A stretch of DNA of 38,922 nt from Candidatus Aminicenantota bacterium (GTDB lineage Bacteria; Acidobacteriota; Aminicenantia; Aminicenantales; UBA4085): positions 1 to 38,922 of the forward strand of contig JAPKZH010000643.1 of assembly GCA_026393905.1 (NCBI GenBank). The letters run 5' to 3'. A program made the position numbers and the translations under genes. A model generated the notes under the pieces. The model was given only the letters and a program-made list of their open reading frames with translations. It was not told where the DNA came from and did no database searches. Below are positions 17,480 to 25,373 of the stretch, one piece after another (position 1 is the stretch's first letter; every line of letters starts with the position of its first letter).

Positions 17480-18775
17480 TTAAAAGCGATCCAAAATGAT
17501 CTGGGAAAGATCCGATATCGAGAGGTCCTGTCCGAAATCGTTTTTGGCCAGGAAAAAGGCATCATCCCAGGTGTGCATGCCCTGGAGCCCGGGCGTGCGC
17601 CCGAAGATCTCTTTTTTCTTGACCGAGCCTTTCAAGTCAAAACCCGGCTCAGAAAGGACGATCAGGTCCGGACCTTGAGAAACAAGCGGGCCGGAATAGA
17701 TGTCTTTGGCAAGGAAGACTTTCCGGATGATTTTTTTCCCCTCATACTCCAGCTTTTCCAGCTTCCGGACGATCTCCTCTTTGAGGGATTTCTGCTCCCC
17801 GGCGCGGACCGAGCCGTTGGGAAACTTATCTTTATAATTTAAATAGATGCGGCTGGGATCCAGGGCGAAGGCGATGGACTTGGCGGATATGTCTTCCAAG
17901 CCCTTTGGCGAGGAATTGGCGAACTTGAGGTATTTTTCTTTCTCGAGCCAGGCGTTGAGATAAACTTCCTGTCGGATGCCCGTGAAGCCATGATCGGAAA
18001 GAAAGAAGATATTTTCCTCGTCGCCCGCCGTTTTGCGGAAGGAGGAATATATTTTATTGACGAGCCGGTCGATCTGGCGGTAATAATCGAGAAAATTCTG
18101 GTGGTGAGGGTGGTTCGGGTCCTCATAGGCGTTCCAGAGAAAGTGGTGGAGCCTGTCGGTCCCCGTGATGACGAACTCAAAATAGTCCCATTCCTCCTCC
18201 CAAAAAAGGTTCAAGGCCTTCTGACGGCCCATGAGCGTTTTGATCAGTTCCTGCCAGAGAAAGCCGTGGTTCTCCCGGGCTTTGAGCGTGTCGATATCGA
18301 TCTGGTAGCCCATCTGTTCCAGGTCGACCTTATATGAAGGCGGATAGACGGCCTTGGCCAGCTCGATAGCCACGAACCCGGAGATGAGCACCCCGTTGAT
18401 TTTCCGGGCCGGGTAAGTGGACGGCTGGTTGATGATGATGCATTTTTTGCCTTTTTCGCTTAGGCCGTCCCAAAAAGTCGGCACCTGGACATCTAAAAAA
18501 TTCGGAAAGCGAAGGTCATAGGAGCGGGGTTTTAGGTCGGTAAACCCGAAAATGCCGTGCGTTCCCGGATTGGTACCGGTCATGAAGTTGGTCCAGCTGA
18601 CGGCAGAGATCTCGGGAAGGCTGGCCTTCATTTTATGGAGATGACCGGAATCGATGATCCTCCCCAGAGCCGACATGATCCCCTTCTTGGCCAGGTCGAT
18701 GAGAAGGCCGTAGGGAACGCCGTCCAGGCCGATAACGCAAACGCGTTTTTCATTTTTTTTCTTGAAGATAGACAT
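17480..18775 (-). CDS. Cytosolic alkaline-phosphatase-superfamily protein, paralog 3
   Basis: 431 residues, without signal peptide or membrane helix, so cytosolic. Site motifs: D18 (GLDGVP), nucleophile candidate S57 (ISAVSWTNF), GTDRLHHFLW, LSDHGF, and, in place of the SGDH of its paralogs, GMHTWDDAFF as the last metal ligand region. The domain is compact and lacks the large beta insert of the other two. It resembles the phosphonoacetate-hydrolase/phosphopentomutase side of the superfamily, but I cannot name a substrate. It is the first gene after a near-consensus promoter, with its ATG only 10 nt beyond the -10 box and no Shine-Dalgarno, so it may be read from a nearly leaderless mRNA. Confidence 0.87.
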   Translation of the reverse strand: MSIFKKKNEKRVCVIGLDGVPYGLLIDLAKKGIMSALGRIIDSGHLHKMKASLPEISAVSWTNFMTGTNPGTHGIFGFTDLKPRSYDLRFPNFLDVQVPTFWDGLSEKGKKCIIINQPSTYPARKINGVLISGFVAIELAKAVYPPSYKVDLEQMGYQIDIDTLKARENHGFLWQELIKTLMGRQKALNLFWEEEWDYFEFVITGTDRLHHFLWNAYEDPNHPHHQNFLDYYRQIDRLVNKIYSSFRKTAGDEENIFFLSDHGFTGIRQEVYLNAWLEKEKYLKFANSSPKGLEDISAKSIAFALDPSRIYLNYKDKFPNGSVRAGEQKSLKEEIVRKLEKLEYEGKKIIRKVFLAKDIYSGPLVSQGPDLIVLSEPGFDLKGSVKKKEIFGRTPGLQGMHTWDDAFFLAKNDFGQDLSISDLSQIILDRF

Positions 18776-18785
18776 AAACCGGCCT

Positions 18786-18813
18786 ATTATAGCACCAAAA
18801 GCCGAGTTGTCAA
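18786..18813 (-). promoter_or_regulatory. Near-consensus sigma-70 promoter of the phosphatase block
   Basis: Minus strand: perfect TTGACA (18808-18813), 16-bp spacer, perfect TATAAT (18786-18791). Transcription should start near 18779, about 4 nt before the ATG at 18775. It is the strongest promoter match in the window and lies 6 bp from a palindromic repeat element. Confidence 0.8.
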
Positions 18814-18819
18814 TTAAAC

Positions 18820-18912
18820 GGGGTCAAAGCTACACATTTGACACATTTTATGGGTGTGGCGCCGGAAAAAGCCCTTTTCCATGGATTTTGTCAGATGTGT
18901 AGCTTTGACCCT
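18820..18912. repeat. GGGGTCAAA-headed palindromic element A
   Basis: Two 24-nt arms (18820-18843 and 18889-18912) are complementary, 17 bp of them in one perfect block, with two G-T wobbles; the 45-nt centre is unpaired. The head is GGGGTCAAAGCTAC. It sits between the strong phosphatase promoter and the stop of the thioredoxin-fold gene, where it could also act as terminator for the latter. A second full element of the same design is at 31818-31883, and a degenerate half-copy is at 34881-34898. Confidence 0.85.
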
Positions 18913-18941
18913 GAATTCGAGATGCTTTCGGTCAAAAGCAA

Positions 18942-19631
18942 CTATCGGGGCAAGCTGACGGCTTTGAGCACCTGGGCGAGAAATTCCTCTTCCGGGACGG
19001 CCCCTTCGAAAGAGATGGTCTCGTTGACGACGGTTTTAGGGACTCCGTACACGTTGAATCGATTGGCCAGGTGGGGAAATTCCGTCGACTCCACCATATC
19101 GGCCTTAACCAAAGGAGATTCCAGGGAAAACTGATGTCCCAGACGGACGGCCTTGGTGCAGTAGGGGCAGGTCGGCGTGACAAAGACCTGGATGTGGATG
19201 TCTTTATCGACGGACTTGAGGGCATCTTTGGTTTGAGCGGAAAGCTCGGTTCTTCGCTTTGAGACATCCGCGATGGCTTCGACAAGGCTCGTGTATTCGT
19301 ATCCGGAAGGGATCCCATAGAAGCGTATCCCGTAGTCTTGATCGCCCATGATCACGGTCGCGGGGATCTTGTCGATCTTGTATTCGGCGGCTTTTTCTTT
19401 ATCCGCCGTATAGTCATAGACCAGGAGTTCGATTTTATCGGAAAGAGCTTTGACCTCTTCCAAAAGCTGCTTGGTTTCTTTGCAGAAGAAGCAGGCCTGT
19501 CCTTTGAGCGAGTCGGGATGGACGAGCCGGCTCGGTTCCTGAGTGAAATAGAGGATGGTGACTTTGTTTTCGAGCTCGCCGTCGAATTTTTTCTTGGTGG
19601 CCTCGCGGACTTCTTGGCTGAGGATTTCCAT
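18942..19631 (-). CDS. Thioredoxin-fold oxidoreductase with two CxxC motifs (protein disulfide oxidoreductase-like)
   Basis: 229 residues, ATG 19631 with AAGGAG 7 nt upstream. There are two thioredoxin/glutaredoxin units: the N-terminal one about 20-125, with CFFC (C47, C50) and cis-Pro P90 in KIPAT, and the C-terminal one about 140-229, with CPYC (C155, C158) and P198 in GVPKT. This two-unit layout is that of the PDO/glutaredoxin-like family known from thermophiles and from NADH-dependent Grx systems. It has no signal peptide, so it acts in the cytosol in thiol-disulfide exchange, perhaps fed by a thioredoxin reductase encoded elsewhere. It has its own promoter, overlapping that of the divergent aminotransferase gene. 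Confidence 0.88.
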   Translation of the reverse strand: MEILSQEVREATKKKFDGELENKVTILYFTQEPSRLVHPDSLKGQACFFCKETKQLLEEVKALSDKIELLVYDYTADKEKAAEYKIDKIPATVIMGDQDYGIRFYGIPSGYEYTSLVEAIADVSKRRTELSAQTKDALKSVDKDIHIQVFVTPTCPYCTKAVRLGHQFSLESPLVKADMVESTEFPHLANRFNVYGVPKTVVNETISFEGAVPEEEFLAQVLKAVSLPR

Positions 19632-19658
19632 GATATTTCTCCTTTCTCGGCGAAGAGG

Positions 19659-19687
19659 ATTATACCCCGGTTCAGATTGACTTTAAA
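19659..19687 (-). promoter_or_regulatory. Promoter of the thioredoxin-fold gene
   Basis: Minus strand: TTTAAA, 17-bp spacer, perfect TATAAT (19659-19664), giving a leader of about 22 nt with the Shine-Dalgarno. Its -35 region shares bases with the divergent promoter at 19677..19705. Confidence 0.65.
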
Positions 19688-19705
19688 GCGTGTCGTTGAT
19701 AAAGT
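19677..19705 (+). promoter_or_regulatory. Promoter of the class III aminotransferase gene
   Basis: TTGACT (19677-19682), 17-bp spacer, TAAAGT (19700-19705). The start point would be near 19712, leaving about 20 nt before ATG 19731. The -35 boxes of both divergent promoters overlap at 19682-19687, so RNA polymerase should not occupy both at once. Confidence 0.5.
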
Positions 19706-19730
19706 GATAGCCCTGAGAAACCGCCCGGCT

Positions 19731-21131
19731 ATGATAAAAATCGACAAGCTTCTCGAGTTCCTGGAAGCTCAATACCGGAAAAAAACAAAGAAAAGCCTGC
19801 AGATTTATCGGCGGGCCCAGCGGGTGATGGTCCAGGGCGGCAGCCATTCCCTGCGCCTCTTTTCGCCCTATCCCTTCATCATCACCAGGGCCAAGGGGCC
19901 CATGGTCTATGATTTCGACCGGAACGCCTATATCGATTACTGGCAGGGCCACTATGCGAATATCCTGGGCCATAATCCCAAAGTCCTGACGGATGAATTC
20001 AAGAGATTCAGCCTGGAAGACGGTTCGTTGCATACGGGGTTCGAAGGGGAGAGCCAGATTAAGCTGGCCGAGCTCCTGCTCAAACAGCTCGGTCATAAGG
20101 ATTACAGGATCCGGTTCACGACTTCAGGCACCCTGGCCACCATGTATGCCGTCATGCTGTCCCAAGCCTACACGGGACGCGATGGCGTTCTGAAAATCGG
20201 CGGCGGCTGGCATGGGGCGTCGCCCTATCTGCTCAAAGGCGTCAAATATTATCCCCAAGCCGGCTTCGAGCAGGCCGAATCGGCCGGAGTTCCCAAGGAG
20301 ATCCTGCGAAAGATCTTTACGACCCGTTTCAATGATGGGGACGACCTGGAAAAAGTTTTGTGGAGAAAGGGCAGTGAGATCGCCTGCTTGATCGTCGAGC
20401 CGTTTTTGGGCGTCGGCGGATTCCTGGCCGCTTCGCAAGAATATCTGGACCTGGCCAGGGCCTTGACGGAAAAATACGGCATCGTCCTCATCTTTGACGA
20501 GATCATCTCAGGATTCCGCTTTTGTCCCTCCGGGGTTCAGAAACTCTATGGGATCGAGCCCGACCTTTCGACGTTCGGAAAGCTGATCGGCGGCGGCCAC
20601 GCCGTCTCCGCGGTGGCCGGCAAATCCGAGATTCTCGAGAAGTGCTTGCCCCAAGGCTCGGCCAAGCTGCGGGTGCTTTTTGAAGGGGGGACCTTTTCTT
20701 CCCATACCCAATATATGAGGGCCGGCTATGTCATGCTGAAATCGCTTGCCGACCAGGCCTCTCGGATCTATCCAAAAATAGCCGCGACAGGGGAAAATCT
20801 TCGGCGTCGCGTCGAAGAGGTTTTCGGCGACCGGGGAATCGAGGTCAAATGCACGGGCGACGGAAACGATGTGGTCAAAGGAAGCTCGCTCTTCATGGTG
20901 AATTTTCCGCTGAAAAGAGTCCGCTACACGAGCGCTGAGGATGTCTGGAATCCGGCCTTATCTCATGTCCGTCTGAAAGAAGAAGTCCTGAAACTGGCTT
21001 TGCTCACGGAAGGCGTCCATGTCGTCCACGGCGGCGGCGCGGCGTCGGCAGCCCATGAAGAGAAACACGTCGAGCAGACGATCGCGGCCTACAGCGAAGC
21101 CGCCAGGCTTTTCAAGAAATATCTTTACTAA
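19731..21131 (+). CDS. Class III aminotransferase, glutamate-1-semialdehyde aminomutase-like
   Basis: 466 residues from ATG 19731; the ORF-track start at 19338 runs through the divergent gene and is a shadow. An in-frame GTG at 19704 is possible but falls inside the predicted -10 box. Fold-type I class III features are clear: TSGTLATMYA (phosphate cradle, about 131-140), GGGWHGASPYL, LIFDEIISGFR (D256), and the Schiff-base lysine K284 in LSTFGKLIGGG. Overall it resembles HemL, but an N-terminal extension of about 40 residues and the lack of haem-pathway neighbours make a different substrate likely, so no symbol is given. It is cytosolic and apparently monocistronic. No convincing Shine-Dalgarno is seen. 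Confidence 0.83.
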   Translation: MIKIDKLLEFLEAQYRKKTKKSLQIYRRAQRVMVQGGSHSLRLFSPYPFIITRAKGPMVYDFDRNAYIDYWQGHYANILGHNPKVLTDEFKRFSLEDGSLHTGFEGESQIKLAELLLKQLGHKDYRIRFTTSGTLATMYAVMLSQAYTGRDGVLKIGGGWHGASPYLLKGVKYYPQAGFEQAESAGVPKEILRKIFTTRFNDGDDLEKVLWRKGSEIACLIVEPFLGVGGFLAASQEYLDLARALTEKYGIVLIFDEIISGFRFCPSGVQKLYGIEPDLSTFGKLIGGGHAVSAVAGKSEILEKCLPQGSAKLRVLFEGGTFSSHTQYMRAGYVMLKSLADQASRIYPKIAATGENLRRRVEEVFGDRGIEVKCTGDGNDVVKGSSLFMVNFPLKRVRYTSAEDVWNPALSHVRLKEEVLKLALLTEGVHVVHGGGAASAAHEEKHVEQTIAAYSEAARLFKKYLY

Positions 21132-21168
21132 GGGTATCCTCCATTTCAGGCGGGGAAAGATTCTCTGA

Positions 21169-21231
21169 GCAACGATCCGGAAACGGCCTCACTCCCCATC
21201 CGGGTTTTCGACGCCGTCCCCGGATCGTTGC
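21169..21231. repeat. Long inverted repeat between convergent genes, possible bidirectional terminator
   Basis: Arms GCAACGATCCGG-aa-ACGGC (21169-21187) and its complement (21213-21231) pair over 19 positions with two mismatches and a 25-nt loop. It lies just after the aminotransferase stop and overlaps the last 43 bp of the rhamnosidase gene. No T-run follows on either side, so termination is plausible but not typical. Confidence 0.65.
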
Positions 21232-23900
21232 CCCTTTCCCGAAATTTTTTCCAGTCGAAATTGAAAGGCGCCGCTTTGGGTGCTTAAAATGATTCGTCTG
21301 TCTTCGATCCGCTGAAAAGACAGGCCCTCAAGATTCCTGAAGCGCCCGCCTTTTCGCCAGAGGACCTGTCCGCCTTCTTTAAAATCACCGTTTCTCCACA
21401 GCAGCGGAATATGGATTTCGGCTTCGACCCCAACGGGAATCCCGAGGTCGAGCTCGAAGCAATCTTCCTTCCTCCTCCAAGAGACACGGATGTCGCCTCG
21501 AATCGTCTTGAGCGAGGCCGAGGCGGAATCCAGATTCCGGAAGAGCGGCGGCTTGACCAGGATTTTTTTCCAGCCGGGAACCAGGCAGTTCACCCCGGCC
21601 ACGGTTTTATAAAACCAGGCGTCCACGCTGCCCAGCATGATATGGTTGTGGGAGTTCATGCCGCCGCCTGTGATTTTCTCCCAGCGTTCCCAAAGCGTCG
21701 TGGCGCCTTCCCTGACCATATAGCCCCAGCCTGGGTAGCTTTTCTGGGTGGCCACCCGAAAGGCCGTTTCCGCATGTCCATTTTCCGTCAGGACATCGAG
21801 AAGGTAGCGCGTGCCGAGGATGCCGGTATCGAGATGGTAATCCTGGTCGCTGACAACGCTGCGGACAAGCGCATCGAGGACTTTGTTCCTTTTTCTTTTC
21901 GGGACCATGTCCAGATAAAGGGGCAGGACGTTGGATGTCTGGCTGGCTATCTTTTCGACAGGGCTCATCCGGACGGCTTCATAGGCGTCTTGCTTCAGGA
22001 ATCTTTTATTGAAAGCGGTTTTGATGTCCCGGGCCAGACGGGCCAGGCGTTTTTCGTCGTCCGGTTTCTTAACAATACCGGCCATCTTGGAAAGGAAAAG
22101 CGTATCGTGATAGAAGAACCAGGTCGAGGTGAGCTCGACGGTCGTTTTTTTGGGAGGGATGCTTCCCGGGGGACACCAGTCGCCGTATTTGCCCAATTTA
22201 TCGATAATACAGCCTTTGGAACTGCGGTGGAGGAATGACACGTATTTTTTCATGGCTTCAAAGTGCTTTTCCAAAACTCTAGTGTCTCCATAATAGAGAT
22301 AAAGATTCCAGGCGAGCGTGATGTAGGCCGAGCCCCAGGCGGGATCGGCCGGATAGAGGCGGCCGAGATAGGGAGGGACTGTGTCCGGGAGGCTGCCGTC
22401 TTTTTTCTGGGCGTTCTTGATATCTTGAAGATACTTGGTGTAAAAAGCGGCCATATCAAAATTCAGGATGGCCTCTTCCGCCGAGAGATGGGCGTCGCCC
22501 AGCCAGCCGTGCCTTTCATCCCTCTGCGGGCAATCCGTCGGGATGCTCATCAAATTCGAAAGCTGCCCCCACCGGATATTCCGGTGGACGCGGTTGATTA
22601 GACGATTGGCACAGCGAAAATCCCCTCCGGGTTCGACATCCGTATGAACGAAACAGCCCTCGACATCGAGGATCTTCGGCAGTTTGGGAAGGCCGCTCAC
22701 TTCCGCATACCGAAAGCCATGCTGGGTGAAGCGCGGCTCATACCGTTCGGCGCCTTTCCCTTTGAGGACATAGACATCCGTGGCCTCTGCGTTCTGATTG
22801 GGCGACGTGTTCAGCCGTCTGTCCTCATGGATGAGCTCGGCGTGCCTGAGCGTCAGCGCCGTCCCGGCCCGACCTCGAACCGATATTCCGACCCAGCCTG
22901 AAAAATTCTGTCCGAAATCGAAGATGAGGCGTTCCGGTCCCGGGCACCAGGTCTTTTTCGGCTTCAACCTCCGGACGACCTTGATCGGAGGCAGCATCTG
23001 GGAACGGAGCGGCGCGCCTCTCACGCAGACCGCCCGTCCCTGGAATATCTTCGGCTCGAGCCGTCCGTCGCAGCGCTCGCCGAAATAGAGGCCGTTTTCC
23101 ATAAGCGGTCCATGCCCGGATTTCCAGGATTCATCCGTGCCCACGACCTGCCGTTTTCCGTCTTCAAACTCCATTTCGATTTGGGCGATCACCCTCGGGC
23201 TGCCGTAGCCGAAATTGGCGATATGCCGGCCGTTTCCCAGGCTGATGAGGGCCTCGTTTATCGGCTTCAGCATTCTCGTGATGTCAAAAGTCGAATAGAG
23301 AGCCGTCTTGGCGTAATCGGTCTGGGCCGGATCAAGGACATGGTCGCCGACTTTCTGTCCGTTGAGAGACAGCTCATAGAACCCGAGTCCGCAGATATAA
23401 ACCCGGGCCCTTTTAAGCCCCCGCCCCATCCGGAATTCCTTTCCCAAATAGATCGCCCGTGTCTGGACATAATCCCCCCGGAATTTTCCCTGCAACACGG
23501 TCCCCCTGGACCGGAATTCAACGGGTTTTTTCAGGCTGATCCATCGCGCCTGCCAATCCGACTTGTCCAGCAGCCCCATTTCAAAAAAAGCGGTTTTACT
23601 ATAGGCACTGGGACGGCCGTTCTTGTCCCACCAGCGAACGCGCCAATAATAGCGCCTCCGGCTCTCCAACTTTTTTCCGGCGTATTCGATGTGAAAATGC
23701 CTATCTGTATTTATGCGCCCGCTGTCCCAGCAATCGCCGGCTCCCCGCGCCGTCGACGAGACGATGATCTCGTAAGCGGAAGGCTTTTGCCAGCGCTCGA
23801 AGTGGCGGAGAACCCAGGACAAGCGCGGCTTGGGGATATCGATTCCGATAGGATCCTGGAGATATTCACACCTGAGGCGCAGGGGAGGGGGAATGGTCAT
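21189..23900 (-). CDS. Cytosolic GH78 alpha-L-rhamnosidase
   Basis: 903 residues, GAGGAG 8 nt before ATG 23900. The GH78 layout is complete: an N-terminal fibronectin-like domain starting with PRLSWVL, a carbohydrate-binding jelly-roll region (about 120-430, including YICGLGFYELSLNGQKVGD), an (alpha/alpha)6 barrel and a C-terminal beta domain. The barrel holds the family's acidic active-site motif (DCPQRDERHGWLGDAHL), where the Asp, the Glu and the GD aspartate line the pocket. It releases L-rhamnose from glycosides. There is no signal peptide, so it acts on imported oligosaccharides. With rhaB and rhaA in the same leftward run it forms the entry step of rhamnose use, although three unrelated-looking genes separate them. 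Confidence 0.92.
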   Translation of the reverse strand: MTIPPPLRLRCEYLQDPIGIDIPKPRLSWVLRHFERWQKPSAYEIIVSSTARGAGDCWDSGRINTDRHFHIEYAGKKLESRRRYYWRVRWWDKNGRPSAYSKTAFFEMGLLDKSDWQARWISLKKPVEFRSRGTVLQGKFRGDYVQTRAIYLGKEFRMGRGLKRARVYICGLGFYELSLNGQKVGDHVLDPAQTDYAKTALYSTFDITRMLKPINEALISLGNGRHIANFGYGSPRVIAQIEMEFEDGKRQVVGTDESWKSGHGPLMENGLYFGERCDGRLEPKIFQGRAVCVRGAPLRSQMLPPIKVVRRLKPKKTWCPGPERLIFDFGQNFSGWVGISVRGRAGTALTLRHAELIHEDRRLNTSPNQNAEATDVYVLKGKGAERYEPRFTQHGFRYAEVSGLPKLPKILDVEGCFVHTDVEPGGDFRCANRLINRVHRNIRWGQLSNLMSIPTDCPQRDERHGWLGDAHLSAEEAILNFDMAAFYTKYLQDIKNAQKKDGSLPDTVPPYLGRLYPADPAWGSAYITLAWNLYLYYGDTRVLEKHFEAMKKYVSFLHRSSKGCIIDKLGKYGDWCPPGSIPPKKTTVELTSTWFFYHDTLFLSKMAGIVKKPDDEKRLARLARDIKTAFNKRFLKQDAYEAVRMSPVEKIASQTSNVLPLYLDMVPKRKRNKVLDALVRSVVSDQDYHLDTGILGTRYLLDVLTENGHAETAFRVATQKSYPGWGYMVREGATTLWERWEKITGGGMNSHNHIMLGSVDAWFYKTVAGVNCLVPGWKKILVKPPLFRNLDSASASLKTIRGDIRVSWRRKEDCFELDLGIPVGVEAEIHIPLLWRNGDFKEGGQVLWRKGGRFRNLEGLSFQRIEDRRIILSTQSGAFQFRLEKISGKGQRSGDGVENPDGE

Positions 23901-23920
23901 AAGACGTTCTCCTCGGAGGT

Positions 23921-25372
23921 TTATTCGGCCTTGGCCAGGAAGTAGTCGGCCGGCTGGATGCCGTATTTTTCCGCTTCCAGGGATCTCATGATCGTCCGGC
24001 TGAATTTTCTAGTTTCAGGATCGATTTCGGTGAGGTCGATGAGTTCTCCGTCGACCTTGTTCCCATCGGCATCGGCGATGATCTTGACTTTGGGCCTGAG
24101 GTGAAAGGCCGGATGAGGATTCGCCTCGAAGACGATGCCAAGCTCTCCCGTATCCAAAGCGACCAGCGATCCGATCGGGTAGGCCCCGATCATGCTGATG
24201 AACACCTTGAGAATGAGCGGGTCGAACTCTTCGCCGCTTTTTTCCTGCATCAGGCTCAGCGCGTCATCACGGGTGAAGACCTTGGCCCGGTAGACGCGCT
24301 TGGTCGTTAGGGCGTCGAAGTAATCGACAATTTTCACGATCTTGCTGAAAAGATTGGTCGACCTCTTTTTAAAATACTTGGGATACCCCGATAGGTCTGC
24401 CTTGAGATGGTGCTCCAAGGCCACTTGGACAGCCCGGATCGGGATGCGACGCGTGCTTTTGAGCTGGATCAATTTTTCGGCCCCGATATGGACATGGTTT
24501 TCGATGATGGCTCGCTCGGTCGCGTCGAGCTGGGCGGGTTTGTCCAGGATCTCCCTGGGGATGTCCAATTTTCCCAGGTCGTGGAGGAAGGAGCTCACGC
24601 CCAGGTCCGACAGCTCTTCCCGGGTCAGGCCGAGCCTCCGGCCGAGGGCGATGGCCAGGATGCAGACGTTGATGGAATGATTCAGGGTGTATTCGTCGAA
24701 ATTTTTAATGTTGGTCAGGCCGTAGATAAAGGATTCGTCATCGACGATATGGTTGAAGATCGACTGCATCCACCGTTTGGCGAGGTTGAGGTTGAACGTG
24801 CCCGTCGTTTTTTGTCTTTCGAAGACTTCCTTCAGCAGATAGATGCCCGAAAAATACAAGCGGACGGCATTCTTTTCCCGGCTCTGCATGGGCTCGGCCG
24901 GGGCGCTCTTTTCGACGGTGATATGATCGATTTGCTCGACGTCCAGGGCATGGAGGATCTCGTCGTAGGCGGTTTTGGCGTCAAGATCTTTCCTGTTCAG
25001 GATCGACACGAAGCGTTGGATTTCCTCCTGCGTCAGCCCGGGAGAAAAAGCGATGGCTGCCAGCTCTTTCGAGGAGAGCTCGTTTTGGAGGAATTTATAG
25101 ATATGGTAGTTGGAGTAATCGAACTTGATCCTCACGCCTTTCACGTACAGGGCGTTCTGCCGCAGCCTCAGGACGAGCTCGCCTTCCCGTTGAAGAGCAT
25201 TATCGAGAACGGCAATAAACTGCTCCATTTGGTCCAGGACGATCCGGTTGTTCGACTCATAGACCTTGGCGATTTTGAGGACGACCTGCAGGCGCGTCAG
25301 GATATCGACGGATTCTTTCTGGGTCAGTTCCTTTTCTTGATCCGTCAGTTCGGCGTCCATCATCCTTTCCAT
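23921..25372 (-). CDS. HD-GYP-type phosphodiesterase with HEAT-partner N-terminal module
   Basis: 483 residues. A roughly 105-residue N-terminal helical/beta module (about 25-128) is also present in the neighbouring HEAT protein. The HD-GYP domain covers about 220-400: H232, H264-D265 (FLHDLGK), H293 (ENHVH), H321-H322 and D350 (DYFDALTT). The GYP segment is degenerate: HHLKADLSGYP in place of the usual HHER.DG.GYP, so the GYP letters remain but the Glu-Arg and Asp-Gly pairs do not. HD-GYP enzymes hydrolyse cyclic di-GMP (some cGAMP); activity here should be tested. There is no membrane segment. The ATG lies one base after the stop of the HEAT gene, which indicates coupled translation. Confidence 0.85.
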   Translation of the reverse strand: MERMMDAELTDQEKELTQKESVDILTRLQVVLKIAKVYESNNRIVLDQMEQFIAVLDNALQREGELVLRLRQNALYVKGVRIKFDYSNYHIYKFLQNELSSKELAAIAFSPGLTQEEIQRFVSILNRKDLDAKTAYDEILHALDVEQIDHITVEKSAPAEPMQSREKNAVRLYFSGIYLLKEVFERQKTTGTFNLNLAKRWMQSIFNHIVDDESFIYGLTNIKNFDEYTLNHSINVCILAIALGRRLGLTREELSDLGVSSFLHDLGKLDIPREILDKPAQLDATERAIIENHVHIGAEKLIQLKSTRRIPIRAVQVALEHHLKADLSGYPKYFKKRSTNLFSKIVKIVDYFDALTTKRVYRAKVFTRDDALSLMQEKSGEEFDPLILKVFISMIGAYPIGSLVALDTGELGIVFEANPHPAFHLRPKVKIIADADGNKVDGELIDLTEIDPETRKFSRTIMRSLEAEKYGIQPADYFLAKAE

Positions 25373-25373
25373 T

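Noticed and set aside
17301-17480. 60-residue N-terminal extension of phosphatase paralog 2
   Set aside because: It is translated repeat DNA; the normal membrane-anchor start is at 17300.
19338-19730. Long 5' extension of the class III aminotransferase ORF
   Set aside because: It runs antisense through the thioredoxin-fold gene and its promoter, so it is a shadow.
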